A stretch of DNA of 8,803 nt from CAXMQS01 sp036446035 (lineage in GTDB: Bacteria; Actinomycetota; Acidimicrobiia; Spongiisociales; JAOTWH01): contig JAZFSG010000103.1 in the NCBI GenBank assembly GCA_036446035.1, positions 1-8,803 of the forward strand. The letters are read 5' to 3'. A model generated the notes under the pieces. The model saw only the letters and a program-made list of their open reading frames with translations, did not search any database and was not told the DNA's origin. Shown piece after piece: positions 1 to 5,850 of this stretch. Position numbers and translations under genes: made by a program. The stretch's first letter is position 1. Each line of letters opens with the position of its first letter.

Positions 1-314
1 ACGACATGTTCAACTCTCGAGGCACCAACCTGCTCGCCGTAGCCAACGGGACGGTTCGCCTAACCAACGGCGGCCTCGGTGGCATCGGCGTCTGGCTGAA
101 CTCCGACTACGGCGCCAACTTCTACTACGCCCATCTCGACGGTTGGCCCAATGGCCTGGAAACCGGTGACCGCGTTGACGTTGGGCAGGTCGTTGGTTAC
201 CTCGGGGATTCGGGCAACGCCAGAGGGGGAAGCCCTCATCTTCATTTCCAGATCCACCCCGGCGGAGGGTCCGCGGTCAATCCGTATCCCGCCAATGCCG
301 CCGTGTGTCGCTAG
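1..314 (+). CDS. M23 (LytM-type) zinc metallopeptidase, C-terminal part
   Basis: The 3' part of a peptidoglycan-endopeptidase gene; its start lies left of the window. M23 enzymes cut cross-links or bridge peptides in the cell wall and use a zinc ion held by H-x3-D and H-x-H motifs. The frame is open from base 3. The first visible residue, Asp at bases 3-5, fits the Asp of the H-x3-D motif, whose His would be off-window. Typical blocks follow: GTNLLAVANGTV, the conserved YYAHL (bases 120-134), GDRVDVGQVVGYLGDSGNA, and SPHLHFQIHP (from base 231) with the H-x-H zinc ligands. It ends at TAG 312-314. An active zinc site is therefore likely, but the N-terminus, export signal and any binding domains are unseen. 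The next gene starts 9 nt downstream, which suggests co-transcription. Confidence 0.9.
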   Translation, partial: DMFNSRGTNLLAVANGTVRLTNGGLGGIGVWLNSDYGANFYYAHLDGWPNGLETGDRVDVGQVVGYLGDSGNARGGSPHLHFQIHPGGGSAVNPYPANAAVCR

Positions 315-323
315 AAAGGCACC

Positions 324-866
324 ATGACAGAGAAACATCCCGCGCGGCGCATCGACCAGATCAAGGACGCCAACTTCATGAGCGACCTCGAGACGATGCC
401 GATGGAAGAGCTGCGCTCCAAGCGCTCCATGTGCGACAGCCTCGATAAGGAGTACGCCTACTACAGACGGATGTTGCATGGGCGCCTCGATTTGCTCTCG
501 TTCGAGCTGCGTCGTCGCAACGGCGAAGAAGAGCGCAGCCTGATCGATGCTCTGCCCGAGATCCTGTCTGGGCCTCACGGGGATCCCAATCCCGGCGCCC
601 GTCCTATGGGCGTAGAGCTCCCAGACATTCCCGACATCGGGAGGAGGGATCTTGACAGGGTCATGGGCGACGACTTCGTCAGCCACATCGGAGACTTCAA
701 CGACGCCGAGCTGGAGGACATCCGACGTGACCTGGCCGAGGCTGAACGACTCCTCTCCGACGACCGTCGCGTGGTTTTCGAGAACTACGACAAGCTGCAG
801 GCCGAGATGGCCCGTCGATACCGCGAGGGCCTTGCCGATCCGAGCGAGCTGATCTCTGGGGTCTGA
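324..866 (+). CDS. rsiG: RsiG-like cyclic di-GMP-binding anti-sigma factor
   Basis: 180 aa. The architecture matches RsiG (older name: aerial mycelium formation protein AmfC), which in Streptomyces sequesters the sigma factor WhiG when bound to cyclic di-GMP. There are two long charged helices: about residues 27-66, ending in RRMLHGRLDLLSFELRRR, and about 125-169, ending in AEMARRYREG. A Pro/Gly-rich linker (83-105) separates them. The published motif is E-x3-S-x2-R-x3-Q-x3-D in each helix. Here helix 2 reads E141, S145, R148, F152, D156, so only Gln is changed. Helix 1 reads D41, A45, R48, H52, D56, so only Arg and the last Asp are kept. No signal peptide or membrane segment is seen. AAAGG at 315-319 lies 4 nt before the ATG; a second in-frame ATG is at 378. 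No WhiG/FliA gene is in the window. Family assignment is from remembered signature sequences, not a search. Confidence 0.78.
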   Translation: MTEKHPARRIDQIKDANFMSDLETMPMEELRSKRSMCDSLDKEYAYYRRMLHGRLDLLSFELRRRNGEEERSLIDALPEILSGPHGDPNPGARPMGVELPDIPDIGRRDLDRVMGDDFVSHIGDFNDAELEDIRRDLAEAERLLSDDRRVVFENYDKLQAEMARRYREGLADPSELISGV

Positions 867-897
867 GGCCGTCCTCGCCCGGTGCTTTCGCTCCGGG

Positions 898-1788
898 ATG
901 GTTGAGTCCGTTCACACCGGACACGCTGTCGTAGTTGACCCACAGGGAACCATCGTGCAGGGGTGGGGTGACCTCGCGGAGCCGTTCTATCTCCGCTCGG
1001 CGGCCAAACCCTTCCAAGCCGCCGTCTCCCAGGCCAACGGAGCCAACCTGTCACCGCGTCAGTTGGCTGTGGCCTGCTCCAGCCACAACGGCGAGCCGGT
1101 GCACGTTGCCTTGGTCGAAGCGATGCTGGCGGAGGTCGACCTGAGCTCAACAGATCTCCTGTGCCCACCGGACTGGCCGATGGGCGCCGTCGCGGCACGG
1201 CGGGTCACGGAGAAGCGGCGCGCCTATCACAACTGCTCAGGGAAACACGCCGCCATGCTGCGGGCCTGCGTTTCCTCAGGCTGGCCGCTCGACTACACCC
1301 GTGCCGACCACCCTCTACAGGAGCAGATCTACAGCTTCGTGGGCGAGGTCACCGGAGTCGACCCGATGCCGAGCGGCGTCGACGGCTGTGGGGTCCCGAC
1401 GCTGCGAACAACGACTGCAGGCCTGGGCCGTGCCTTCGCCCGGCTGGCGACCGACCCCGAGCTGAAGGCGGTTGCCACCGCCATGCACCGCTACCCCTAC
1501 CTGACGGCGGGGACGGACAGAGCTGAGGCCACCATCGCCGTTGCGGTCGATGCCGCCGTGAAGGGCGGGGCCAAGGGATGTCTCGGCGTCGCCGTTATCG
1601 GCCAGTACGGCATCGCCGCCAAGTCCACCGATGGGTTGAACGCCCCCGCCGAGATCGCTGTCATCGAGGGCCTGGCCCGTGTCGGCATGCTGACCTCGGC
1701 CATGGACCGCGCTCTTGTCGAGCAGCGCTATCCGACCGTGTACGGCGGTGGCGGTCCGGTGGGGCGCTACGAGTCCGGCCTGTCGTGA
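898..1788 (+). CDS. L-asparaginase II, zinc-binding (Rhizobium etli ReAV-type) family
   Basis: 296 aa from the ATG. The family hydrolyses L-asparagine to aspartate and ammonia and is unrelated to the E. coli enzyme. Expected blocks are present: RSAAKPFQ (33-40), SSHNGEP (61-67), HNCSGKHA (111-118) and GVDGCGVP (160-167). Compared with the R. etli enzyme as I remember it, S34 and K37 match the catalytic Ser-x2-Lys pair and S61 or S62 the second serine. C113, K116 and C164 match the zinc ligands, so the protein should be active. It is probably cytoplasmic. The start is doubtful: the frame stays open to the TGA at 850-852, and the preceding residues (VLARCFRSG) look like the usual family N-terminus. 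Only a CTG at 856 offers an upstream start, and no clear Shine-Dalgarno precedes the ATG. Its TGA overlaps the GTG of the next gene. Confidence 0.88.
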   Translation: MVESVHTGHAVVVDPQGTIVQGWGDLAEPFYLRSAAKPFQAAVSQANGANLSPRQLAVACSSHNGEPVHVALVEAMLAEVDLSSTDLLCPPDWPMGAVAARRVTEKRRAYHNCSGKHAAMLRACVSSGWPLDYTRADHPLQEQIYSFVGEVTGVDPMPSGVDGCGVPTLRTTTAGLGRAFARLATDPELKAVATAMHRYPYLTAGTDRAEATIAVAVDAAVKGGAKGCLGVAVIGQYGIAAKSTDGLNAPAEIAVIEGLARVGMLTSAMDRALVEQRYPTVYGGGGPVGRYESGLS

Positions 1789-2216
1789 GCGTTCGACAGC
1801 TTCTCGAACAGACCACCGCATCTTGGATCGAAGACCCGAGCTCAGACGTCGAGTGGGGTGGCGAGCATGAAGGGCGCTGGGGGGTGCGCATGCGACAGCA
1901 GGTTCGCGGCTTCACCACGGTGTGGTTCGACATCGGAGATCGCACGCTCGGCTACGAGGCGTACGTCGTTCCGCCGCCTCCCCACGATCGCGAGGAGGTC
2001 TACCGCCAGTGCCTCCTCAGGAACCAGCGAGGCTGGCGGGTGCACTTCGCTCTCGATCCCGAGGGAGGCGTCTACGTCCGGGGGAGGGCGTCGCTGGTTT
2101 CGATCGACGGCGCAGAGCTCGACGCCATCCTCGGCGCGGTCTACGAAGCGGTCGAGCTGTCATTCGGTTCATTGATCCGTGCCGGTTTCGCGTCGGAGCG
2201 CGAAAAGAAGTCCTGA
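1785..2216 (+). CDS. YbjN domain-containing protein
   Basis: 143 aa, read from GTG 1785, which overlaps the asparaginase stop as GTGA. This overlap decides the start, although the frame is open much further upstream inside the asparaginase gene; no separate Shine-Dalgarno is seen. The product is a compact alpha/beta protein with the actinobacterial YbjN pattern: an N-terminal helix (VRQLLEQTTASWIED), strands with W-rich segments (RWGVRMRQQ, TTVWFDIG), Y-E-A-Y-V-V-P-P-P-P, then VYRQCLLRNQRGWRVHFALDPEGGVYV and a C-terminal helix. YbjN-fold proteins resemble type III secretion chaperones, but their role in Actinobacteria is not settled, so no function is given beyond a possible protein-binding fold. 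No membrane segment or signal peptide. It is the last gene of the left block. Confidence 0.75.
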   Translation: MSVRQLLEQTTASWIEDPSSDVEWGGEHEGRWGVRMRQQVRGFTTVWFDIGDRTLGYEAYVVPPPPHDREEVYRQCLLRNQRGWRVHFALDPEGGVYVRGRASLVSIDGAELDAILGAVYEAVELSFGSLIRAGFASEREKKS

Positions 2217-2311
2217 AAATCCACATATCTACAGCCCCTGTGCATAAGGGCCTGTGGATAGGTGTGGGTATGTGGACCGATCTGCCCAACTAACCGCAAC
2301 CGTGTGGACTG
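2217..2311. promoter_or_regulatory. Cluster of DnaA-box-like 9-mers
   Basis: Directly after the YbjN gene lie several near matches to the DnaA box (TTATCCACA / TGTGGATAA). They are AAATCCACA at 2217-2225 (opposite orientation), TGTGCATAA 2239-2247 (8 of 9), TGTGGATAG 2253-2261 (8 of 9), TGTGGGTAT 2263-2271 (7 of 9), TGTGGACCG 2271-2279 and TGTGGACTG 2303-2311. The last two match TGTGGACAA at 7 of 9. The density within 95 bp is seen directly; DnaA binding is inferred. Neither dnaA nor dnaN is in the window, so this is not a standard origin context. Confidence 0.45.
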
Positions 2312-2324
2312 ACGTCAGCAACGG

Positions 2325-2351
2325 TTTCGCGAGGCGGCCCTGACCGCGAAA
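2325..2351. repeat. 7-bp inverted repeat (possible terminator hairpin)
   Basis: TTTCGCG (2325-2331) and CGCGAAA (2345-2351) pair perfectly around a 13-nt loop. It lies 109 nt after the YbjN stop and 20 nt before the -35 of the next promoter, so it could end transcription of the left block. There is no T-tract, so a Rho-independent function is not certain. A 10-bp palindrome, CTGACGTCAG, lies just upstream at 2309-2318. Confidence 0.3.
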
Positions 2352-2370
2352 GCGCGACCTCGGAGGGTCC

Positions 2371-2400
2371 TTGACTGGCCACCGGCGAGTGCCATATCTT
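2371..2400 (+). promoter_or_regulatory. Candidate sigma-70-type promoter for the PEP mutase-family gene
   Basis: TTGACT (2371-2376) and TATCTT (2395-2400) are separated by 18 bp, close to the TTGACA/TATAAT consensus. Initiation near 2407 would give a leader of about 120 nt ahead of the ATG at 2529. That leader contains the 12-bp inverted repeat annotated separately. The call rests on sequence match only. Confidence 0.4.
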
Positions 2401-2411
2401 CGGCTTCGCAG

Positions 2412-2490
2412 CAAGGCCCAAGGTGCCTAAGGCAGACCACCCTCGTTCGGGGAAGTGCGGGGAGGGGAACGCCAGGTTCCTTGGGCCTTG
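2412..2490 (+). other. Structured leader closed by a perfect 12-bp inverted repeat
   Basis: CAAGGCCCAAGG (2412-2423) is the exact reverse complement of CCTTGGGCCTTG (2479-2490). In RNA this would be a strong closing helix around 55 nt. Inside, CCCTC could pair with GAGGG, and CGTTC with GAACG, as competing short stems. GACC can pair with GGTT directly against the outer helix. The element lies between the candidate promoter and the start codon at 2529. I do not recognise a known riboswitch class. A DNA operator or chance repeat remains possible. Confidence 0.4.
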
Positions 2491-2528
2491 ATGTATTTCT
2501 AGTGGCAGACGTCCTCTAAGGTTCGCGC

Positions 2529-3347
2529 ATGACCGATCAGGCCGACCGCTGTCGACTCTTCCTGGACCTGCACCACGTCGACGCGCCATTGCTGCTTCCC
2601 AACCCCTGGGACGTTGGTTCCGCCAAGCTTCTCACCCACCTCGGCTTCAAGGCACTGGCGACGACGAGCGCCGGTCATGCCGCCACCCTCGGCCGACTCG
2701 ATGGAGGTGTGAGTCGGGACGAAGCCCTGGAGCACGCCACCCTCATCGCCGGAGCCACGGAGCTGCCGGTGAGCGCAGACTTCGAGAACGGCTTCGCCGC
2801 AGAACCGGAAGTCGTCGCGGCCAACGTTCGGCTGGCTGCGGAGACCGGACTTGCTGGCCTCTCGATCGAGGACTACAGCCGCCATGACGACGACCCCATC
2901 TATGACATCGGGTTGGCGACGGCCCGCGTCGAGGCCGCTGCCGAGGCCGCTCACGGAGGAGAAGCCAGACTCGTTCTGACCGCCCGCGCCGAGAACTATC
3001 TACACGACAGGCCCGATGTGACAGACACCATCGCTCGGCTACAAGCGTTCCAAGAGGCCGGAGCTGATGTGCTCTACGCGCCGTGGATCGTTGACCCGGC
3101 CGAGATCAAAGCGGTCGTCGAGTCAGTCGACCTACCGCTGAACGTCCTGGCCCGTCCCGATGGCCCGACGGTCTCCGAGCTGGCCGCCCTCGGCGTGGCG
3201 AGAGTCTCGGTGGGCGGTGCCTTGTCCCTGGCGGCATTGGCTGCGCTGAATCGGGCGGCATCCGAGTTCCTGGACCATGGGACCTACGACTTCTTCGGCG
3301 AGGTCGCAGAGGGGTCCGCTGTCAGGGACGCCGCTTTCGAGGTCTAG
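2529..3347 (+). CDS. PEP mutase / isocitrate lyase superfamily enzyme
   Basis: 272 aa, a single TIM-barrel domain of the PEP_mutase type that acts on C-C or P-C bonds of small 2-oxo or phosphono acids. Visible family blocks are NPWDVGSAK (25-33), TTSAGHAATLG (45-55), SADFENGF with the metal-site D84 and E86, and GLSIED with E114-D115. LTARAEN and a final VSVGGALSL segment follow. The KKCGH catalytic motif of true isocitrate lyase is absent, so glyoxylate-shunt isocitrate lyase is unlikely. Relatives include carboxyphosphonoenolpyruvate mutase, methylisocitrate lyase and oxaloacetate decarboxylase-like proteins; the substrate cannot be read here. ATG 2529 has a weak AAGG 8 nt upstream. The gene stands alone, has its own promoter region, and ends 1 nt from the stop of the convergent membrane-protein gene. 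Confidence 0.85.
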   Translation: MTDQADRCRLFLDLHHVDAPLLLPNPWDVGSAKLLTHLGFKALATTSAGHAATLGRLDGGVSRDEALEHATLIAGATELPVSADFENGFAAEPEVVAANVRLAAETGLAGLSIEDYSRHDDDPIYDIGLATARVEAAAEAAHGGEARLVLTARAENYLHDRPDVTDTIARLQAFQEAGADVLYAPWIVDPAEIKAVVESVDLPLNVLARPDGPTVSELAALGVARVSVGGALSLAALAALNRAASEFLDHGTYDFFGEVAEGSAVRDAAFEV

Positions 3348-3348
3348 C

Positions 3349-3582
3349 TCAGCGATCGTCGTCGCGGCGGGCGTTGATCTTGGACAGCGATGTGAACCAC
3401 CAAGTCGCCAACGCCAACCCGGCAACCCCCACACCAACGGCGACGGCGCCGATGGTCAGCACCTGCGGCGTGCGTCGCACGAGGGCTGCCAAACCAAGCC
3501 AGATGGCAGTAGCCGACGGAATGATCAGCAGCACGATGGTCTTCTTGGACGCGTGGAAAGCTGTTTCGAGACCCTGGGTCAT
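3349..3582 (-). CDS. Small two-helix membrane protein, function unknown
   Basis: 77 aa. A short amphipathic N-terminus (MTQGLETAFHASKKT) is followed by two hydrophobic segments at about 16-35 and 41-63. Two arginines lie between them, and the tail is strongly charged (SLSKINARRDDDR). This predicts a hairpin membrane protein with a cytoplasmic tail. No family is recognised. No Shine-Dalgarno precedes the ATG. A TAGACT (-10-like, complement 3589-3594) lies only 6 nt upstream, so translation may be leaderless. The gene converges on the PEP mutase-family gene with 1 nt between stops. The composition and clean membrane topology support a real gene. Confidence 0.6.
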   Translation of the reverse strand: MTQGLETAFHASKKTIVLLIIPSATAIWLGLAALVRRTPQVLTIGAVAVGVGVAGLALATWWFTSLSKINARRDDDR

Positions 3583-3734
3583 TGGGAAAGTCTATCGCTC
3601 GACCGCTGCGGTGAATTCACGCCGCCGAGCACCCTGGGCGGCCGTGGTGCCGATTGACCCCAATATCGGCCTTTCGTCGTATAGCTTTGCGGGGACCGCA
3701 GCAGTCGGCACGGCGCCGCTACCTAGGAGAAACC
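3583..3734. promoter_or_regulatory. Divergent promoter region between membrane-protein gene and hup
   Basis: 152 nt with no gene. On the minus strand a TAGACT (3589-3594) lies 6 nt before the membrane-protein ATG, with no clear -35. On the plus strand TTGACC (3654-3659) and TATAGC (3680-3685) could form the hup promoter, but the 20-bp spacing is long. A small hairpin, TGCGG-GGA-CCGCA (3688-3700), would lie in the hup leader. AGGAGA (3725-3730), 4 nt before the hup ATG, is a strong ribosome-binding site and fixes that start. Confidence 0.4.
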
Positions 3735-4016
3735 ATGAACAAGGAAGACCTCGTCAGCACGATCGCGGAGCAAACCGGCGTGGCCAAGACCGATGTCGAC
3801 AAGACGATCGCTGGCATGTTCGATGTAGTAGCCGGACACGTTTCGCACAGCGACGACAAGATCACGATCCCCGGCTGGCTCTCATTCGAGCGCACCTACC
3901 GCCAGGCTCGCAAGGGTCGCAACCCTCGCACCGGCGAAGCGCTCGACATAGCGGCCACCCATGCCGTCAAGGTTTCGGCAGGCTCCAAGCTCAAGAAGGC
4001 TGCCAAAGGGATCTAA
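3735..4016 (+). CDS. hup: HU family DNA-binding protein
   Basis: 93 aa, normal length for HU. HU dimers bend and compact DNA in the nucleoid. Family landmarks are the N-terminal helix MNKEDLVSTIAEQTGV, the turn ITIPGWLSFE (43-52), and the DNA-binding arm with GRNPRTGE (61-68), whose Pro64 intercalates into DNA. The C-terminal helix ends KLKKAAKGI. IPGWLSFE replaces the usual IPGFGTFE. The long Lys/Ala/Pro tail found on mycobacterial and streptomycete HU is absent. The ATG is chosen for its AGGAG-type ribosome-binding site; the open frame upstream of it has no HU homology. The TAA (4014-4016) shares bases with the TAG of the convergent phosphoribosyltransferase gene. Confidence 0.93.
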   Translation: MNKEDLVSTIAEQTGVAKTDVDKTIAGMFDVVAGHVSHSDDKITIPGWLSFERTYRQARKGRNPRTGEALDIAATHAVKVSAGSKLKKAAKGI

Positions 4017-4510
4017 GCCTCGCTGACCAGGGCTCCCGTCTTGGGGGCCGCGACCGGGTCATCAGTCGACCACGGGAAGTTGATCCACTTGTCGGTGCGG
4101 CGCCACACATAGCTGCTCTTGATGACGGACGGCGGCTTCTCGTAGAGCACTGCGGTCCTGGCGTCGCGCACCTTGCCTGAGACGAACTCGTGAACCTTGG
4201 CCAAGGTATGGCCGGTGTCCGCGACGTCATCGACGATCAGGATGTCGGAGTCCTCGAGATCTACAAGCTCGAGATACGGAGGCAGGATCACCGGGACGTC
4301 GAGTCGCTCCTCCACCCCGGTGTAGTACTCCACGTTCATGACGTAGGTGTTCTTGATGGAGAGGGCGTATCCGAGCGAACCAGCCGGGATCAGGCCGCCC
4401 CTGGCGATGCCGAGGATGATGTCGGCCTGATACCCGTCATCGGCGATCTGGGTGGCGAGCTGGCGGACGGCTGTTCCGTAGCCCTCCCAGGTGAGAATCT
4501 CTCGCTCCAT
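4013..4510 (-). CDS. Purine-type phosphoribosyltransferase family protein
   Basis: 165 aa, type I phosphoribosyltransferase. These enzymes join a nucleobase to PRPP, usually in purine salvage. The PRPP-binding loop is ILIVDDVADTGHT (90-102), with the paired aspartates followed by D-T-G. Also present are ARGG (36-39), which binds pyrophosphate, and DKWINFPW (140-147), an aromatic segment like that near the base-binding site of Gpt-type xanthine/guanine enzymes. Substrate is therefore likely hypoxanthine, guanine or xanthine, but not proven. The N-terminus (EREILTWEGYG...) fits the family, supporting this ATG. No Shine-Dalgarno is seen; TAACTT (complement 4517-4522) lies 6 nt upstream, suggesting leaderless initiation. 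hspR ends 39 nt upstream on the same strand, so read-through from the heat-shock operon is possible. Confidence 0.85.
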   Translation of the reverse strand: MEREILTWEGYGTAVRQLATQIADDGYQADIILGIARGGLIPAGSLGYALSIKNTYVMNVEYYTGVEERLDVPVILPPYLELVDLEDSDILIVDDVADTGHTLAKVHEFVSGKVRDARTAVLYEKPPSVIKSSYVWRRTDKWINFPWSTDDPVAAPKTGALVSEA

Positions 4511-4549
4511 GGCTAGAAGTTAGTGCACTCGGAGCAGGCTCGAGTCGCC

Positions 4550-4945
4550 CTACTCCTCCAGCAGCTGGTCGAAAGACGGTCTGACCACGTCCGGGAGGTC
4601 GCGGCGCATCTCCTCGACCGCCTTCGTGGCCTCTCCCTTCAGGCCTGCCACCCGCGTCTCGGCGTCCGCCAGCAGGCGGCGCATCCGCTTGACTTGATGA
4701 TCGAGCCGATCAACCTCCCCTCGCAACCGCAGGATCTGCTTGACGCCCTCGAGGTTGACGCCGGCGCTGGTGAGCTGCTGAATGAGCTTCATTCGCAGGA
4801 TGTCCTCGTCGGAATAGCGGCGGGTGCCGCCAGGTGTGCGATGCGGGCTGAGCAACCCGCGGCTCTCGTAGATCCGAAGGGTCTGGGGATGAACGCCGGT
4901 AAGCCGGGCGGCTACCGATATCACGTAGAGCGCTTCTTCTGTCAT
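4550..4945 (-). CDS. hspR: Heat-shock repressor HspR (MerR family)
   Basis: 131 aa. HspR represses the dnaK operon by binding HAIR inverted repeats, with DnaK as co-repressor; heat draws DnaK away and lifts repression. The MerR-type winged helix-turn-helix spans about residues 7-75: YVISVAARLTGVHPQTLRIYE with the HspR hallmark HPQTLR (19-24), then RTPGGTRRYSDEDI, then the GVNLEGVKQIL segment (62-72). A coiled-coil-like helix (about 72-115) follows for dimerisation. No effector-binding domain is present, as usual for HspR. The ATG overlaps the dnaJ stop as ATGA, with AGGAG inside the dnaJ end, so translation is coupled. As last gene of the operon it gives autoregulation. Confidence 0.95.
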   Translation of the reverse strand: MTEEALYVISVAARLTGVHPQTLRIYESRGLLSPHRTPGGTRRYSDEDILRMKLIQQLTSAGVNLEGVKQILRLRGEVDRLDHQVKRMRRLLADAETRVAGLKGEATKAVEEMRRDLPDVVRPSFDQLLEE

Positions 4946-5850
4946 GTCACTCCTAGGTGGCCGCGTGGGTTGCGCTTCTCTTCGTAGCGGCGGAGCTGTT
5001 CCAGTAGCTCCTTCTCCTCGTCATCGAGCTGCGGAGGCACCTCGACCGCCACCTTCACCAGCAGGTCGCCCTGGCGGGCACTGGCGGTCACTCCCTTGCC
5101 CTTGACGCGAAACGTCTTGCCCGTGCTCGTCCCCGCGGGGATCTTCAGGCGGACGCTGCCATCAAGAGTCGGCACGGCGATCTCGGCGCCGAGGGTGGCT
5201 TCGGTGTAGGAGATGGGCACAGTCACCTGGAGGTCGGCGCCGCGGCGACCGAAGATGGGGTGCCCGGCAACCTTGACGCGAACGTACAGGTCCCCCGCAG
5301 GGCCACCGTTGTAGCCAGGCCCTCCCTTGCCCCTCACCTTGACCGTGGCTCCGTCTGCCACTCCGGCGGGGATCTTGACCTTGGTGCTGGCGCCGTTTAC
5401 CGAAACCACCTCGGTGGCACCGGTGATGGCCTCGTGGAAGCTCAGGCTGACATCTGTGGACAGGTCCTGGCCGGCAGCGGCGCGCGGTCCGCCGCCGCCG
5501 AACATCGAGCCCAGCAGGTCGTTTATGTCGCCGCCGCCCCCACCGAACAGGTCCCCCAGGTCCTCCATGCGGACGTACTGAGCGCCACCGCCGGGACCGC
5601 CGACGAACTCACCCCTGGCGAAGGAGTCACGGAACTGGTCGTACTCCTTGCGCTGCGCGGCGTCCCCGATGACCTCGTACGCCTCGTTGATGTCCTTGAA
5701 CTTGGCCTCGGCGGCTGCGTTCTCGGGGTTGGCGTCGGGGTGGTGCTTCTGCGCCAGCTTGCGGAAGGCCTTCTTGATTTCCTTGGGGCTGGCCGTGCGG
5801 GAGACGCCAAGGACCGAGTAGTAGTCCTTGTCGGCCCACTCCCTACGCAT
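4942..5850 (-). CDS. dnaJ: DnaJ/Hsp40 co-chaperone without zinc finger (type II)
   Basis: 302 aa. It stimulates DnaK ATPase and delivers unfolded clients. The J domain spans about 8-73 (DYYSVLGV start) with the essential HPD at 37-39. A Gly-rich linker (about 82-120) contains several GGGG runs and GDLFGG / GSMFGG repeats. Two beta-rich client-binding domains follow, with KVKIPAGVADGATVKVRGKG and VRLKIPAGTSTGKTFRVKGKG as paired blocks. The four CxxCxGxG repeats of type I DnaJ are absent, so the protein is CbpA/DnaJB-like even though it sits in the operon position where a zinc-finger DnaJ is common. The ATG overlaps the grpE end by 8 nt. Its TGA overlaps hspR. Confidence 0.93.
   Translation of the reverse strand: MRREWADKDYYSVLGVSRTASPKEIKKAFRKLAQKHHPDANPENAAAEAKFKDINEAYEVIGDAAQRKEYDQFRDSFARGEFVGGPGGGAQYVRMEDLGDLFGGGGGDINDLLGSMFGGGGPRAAAGQDLSTDVSLSFHEAITGATEVVSVNGASTKVKIPAGVADGATVKVRGKGGPGYNGGPAGDLYVRVKVAGHPIFGRRGADLQVTVPISYTEATLGAEIAVPTLDGSVRLKIPAGTSTGKTFRVKGKGVTASARQGDLLVKVAVEVPPQLDDEEKELLEQLRRYEEKRNPRGHLGVT

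Noticed and set aside
60..686. Long minus-strand frame across the M23 and rsiG genes
   Set aside because: It is a shadow of two well-supported + strand genes and has no recognisable family features.
2217..2311. Calling the DnaA-box cluster the chromosomal origin
   Set aside because: No dnaA, dnaN or rpmH nearby, no perfect 9-mers and no clear AT-rich unwinding region. Kept only as a possible DnaA-binding cluster.
2529..3347. Annotating the PEP mutase-family enzyme as isocitrate lyase (aceA) or methylisocitrate lyase (prpB)
   Set aside because: The KKCGH motif is missing and no glyoxylate or methylcitrate genes are nearby, so the substrate cannot be assigned.
3348..3348. A terminator between the convergent PEP mutase-family and membrane-protein genes, or between hup and the phosphoribosyltransferase
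   Set aside because: The stops are 1 nt apart and overlapping, respectively, and I saw no hairpin plus T-tract at either junction.
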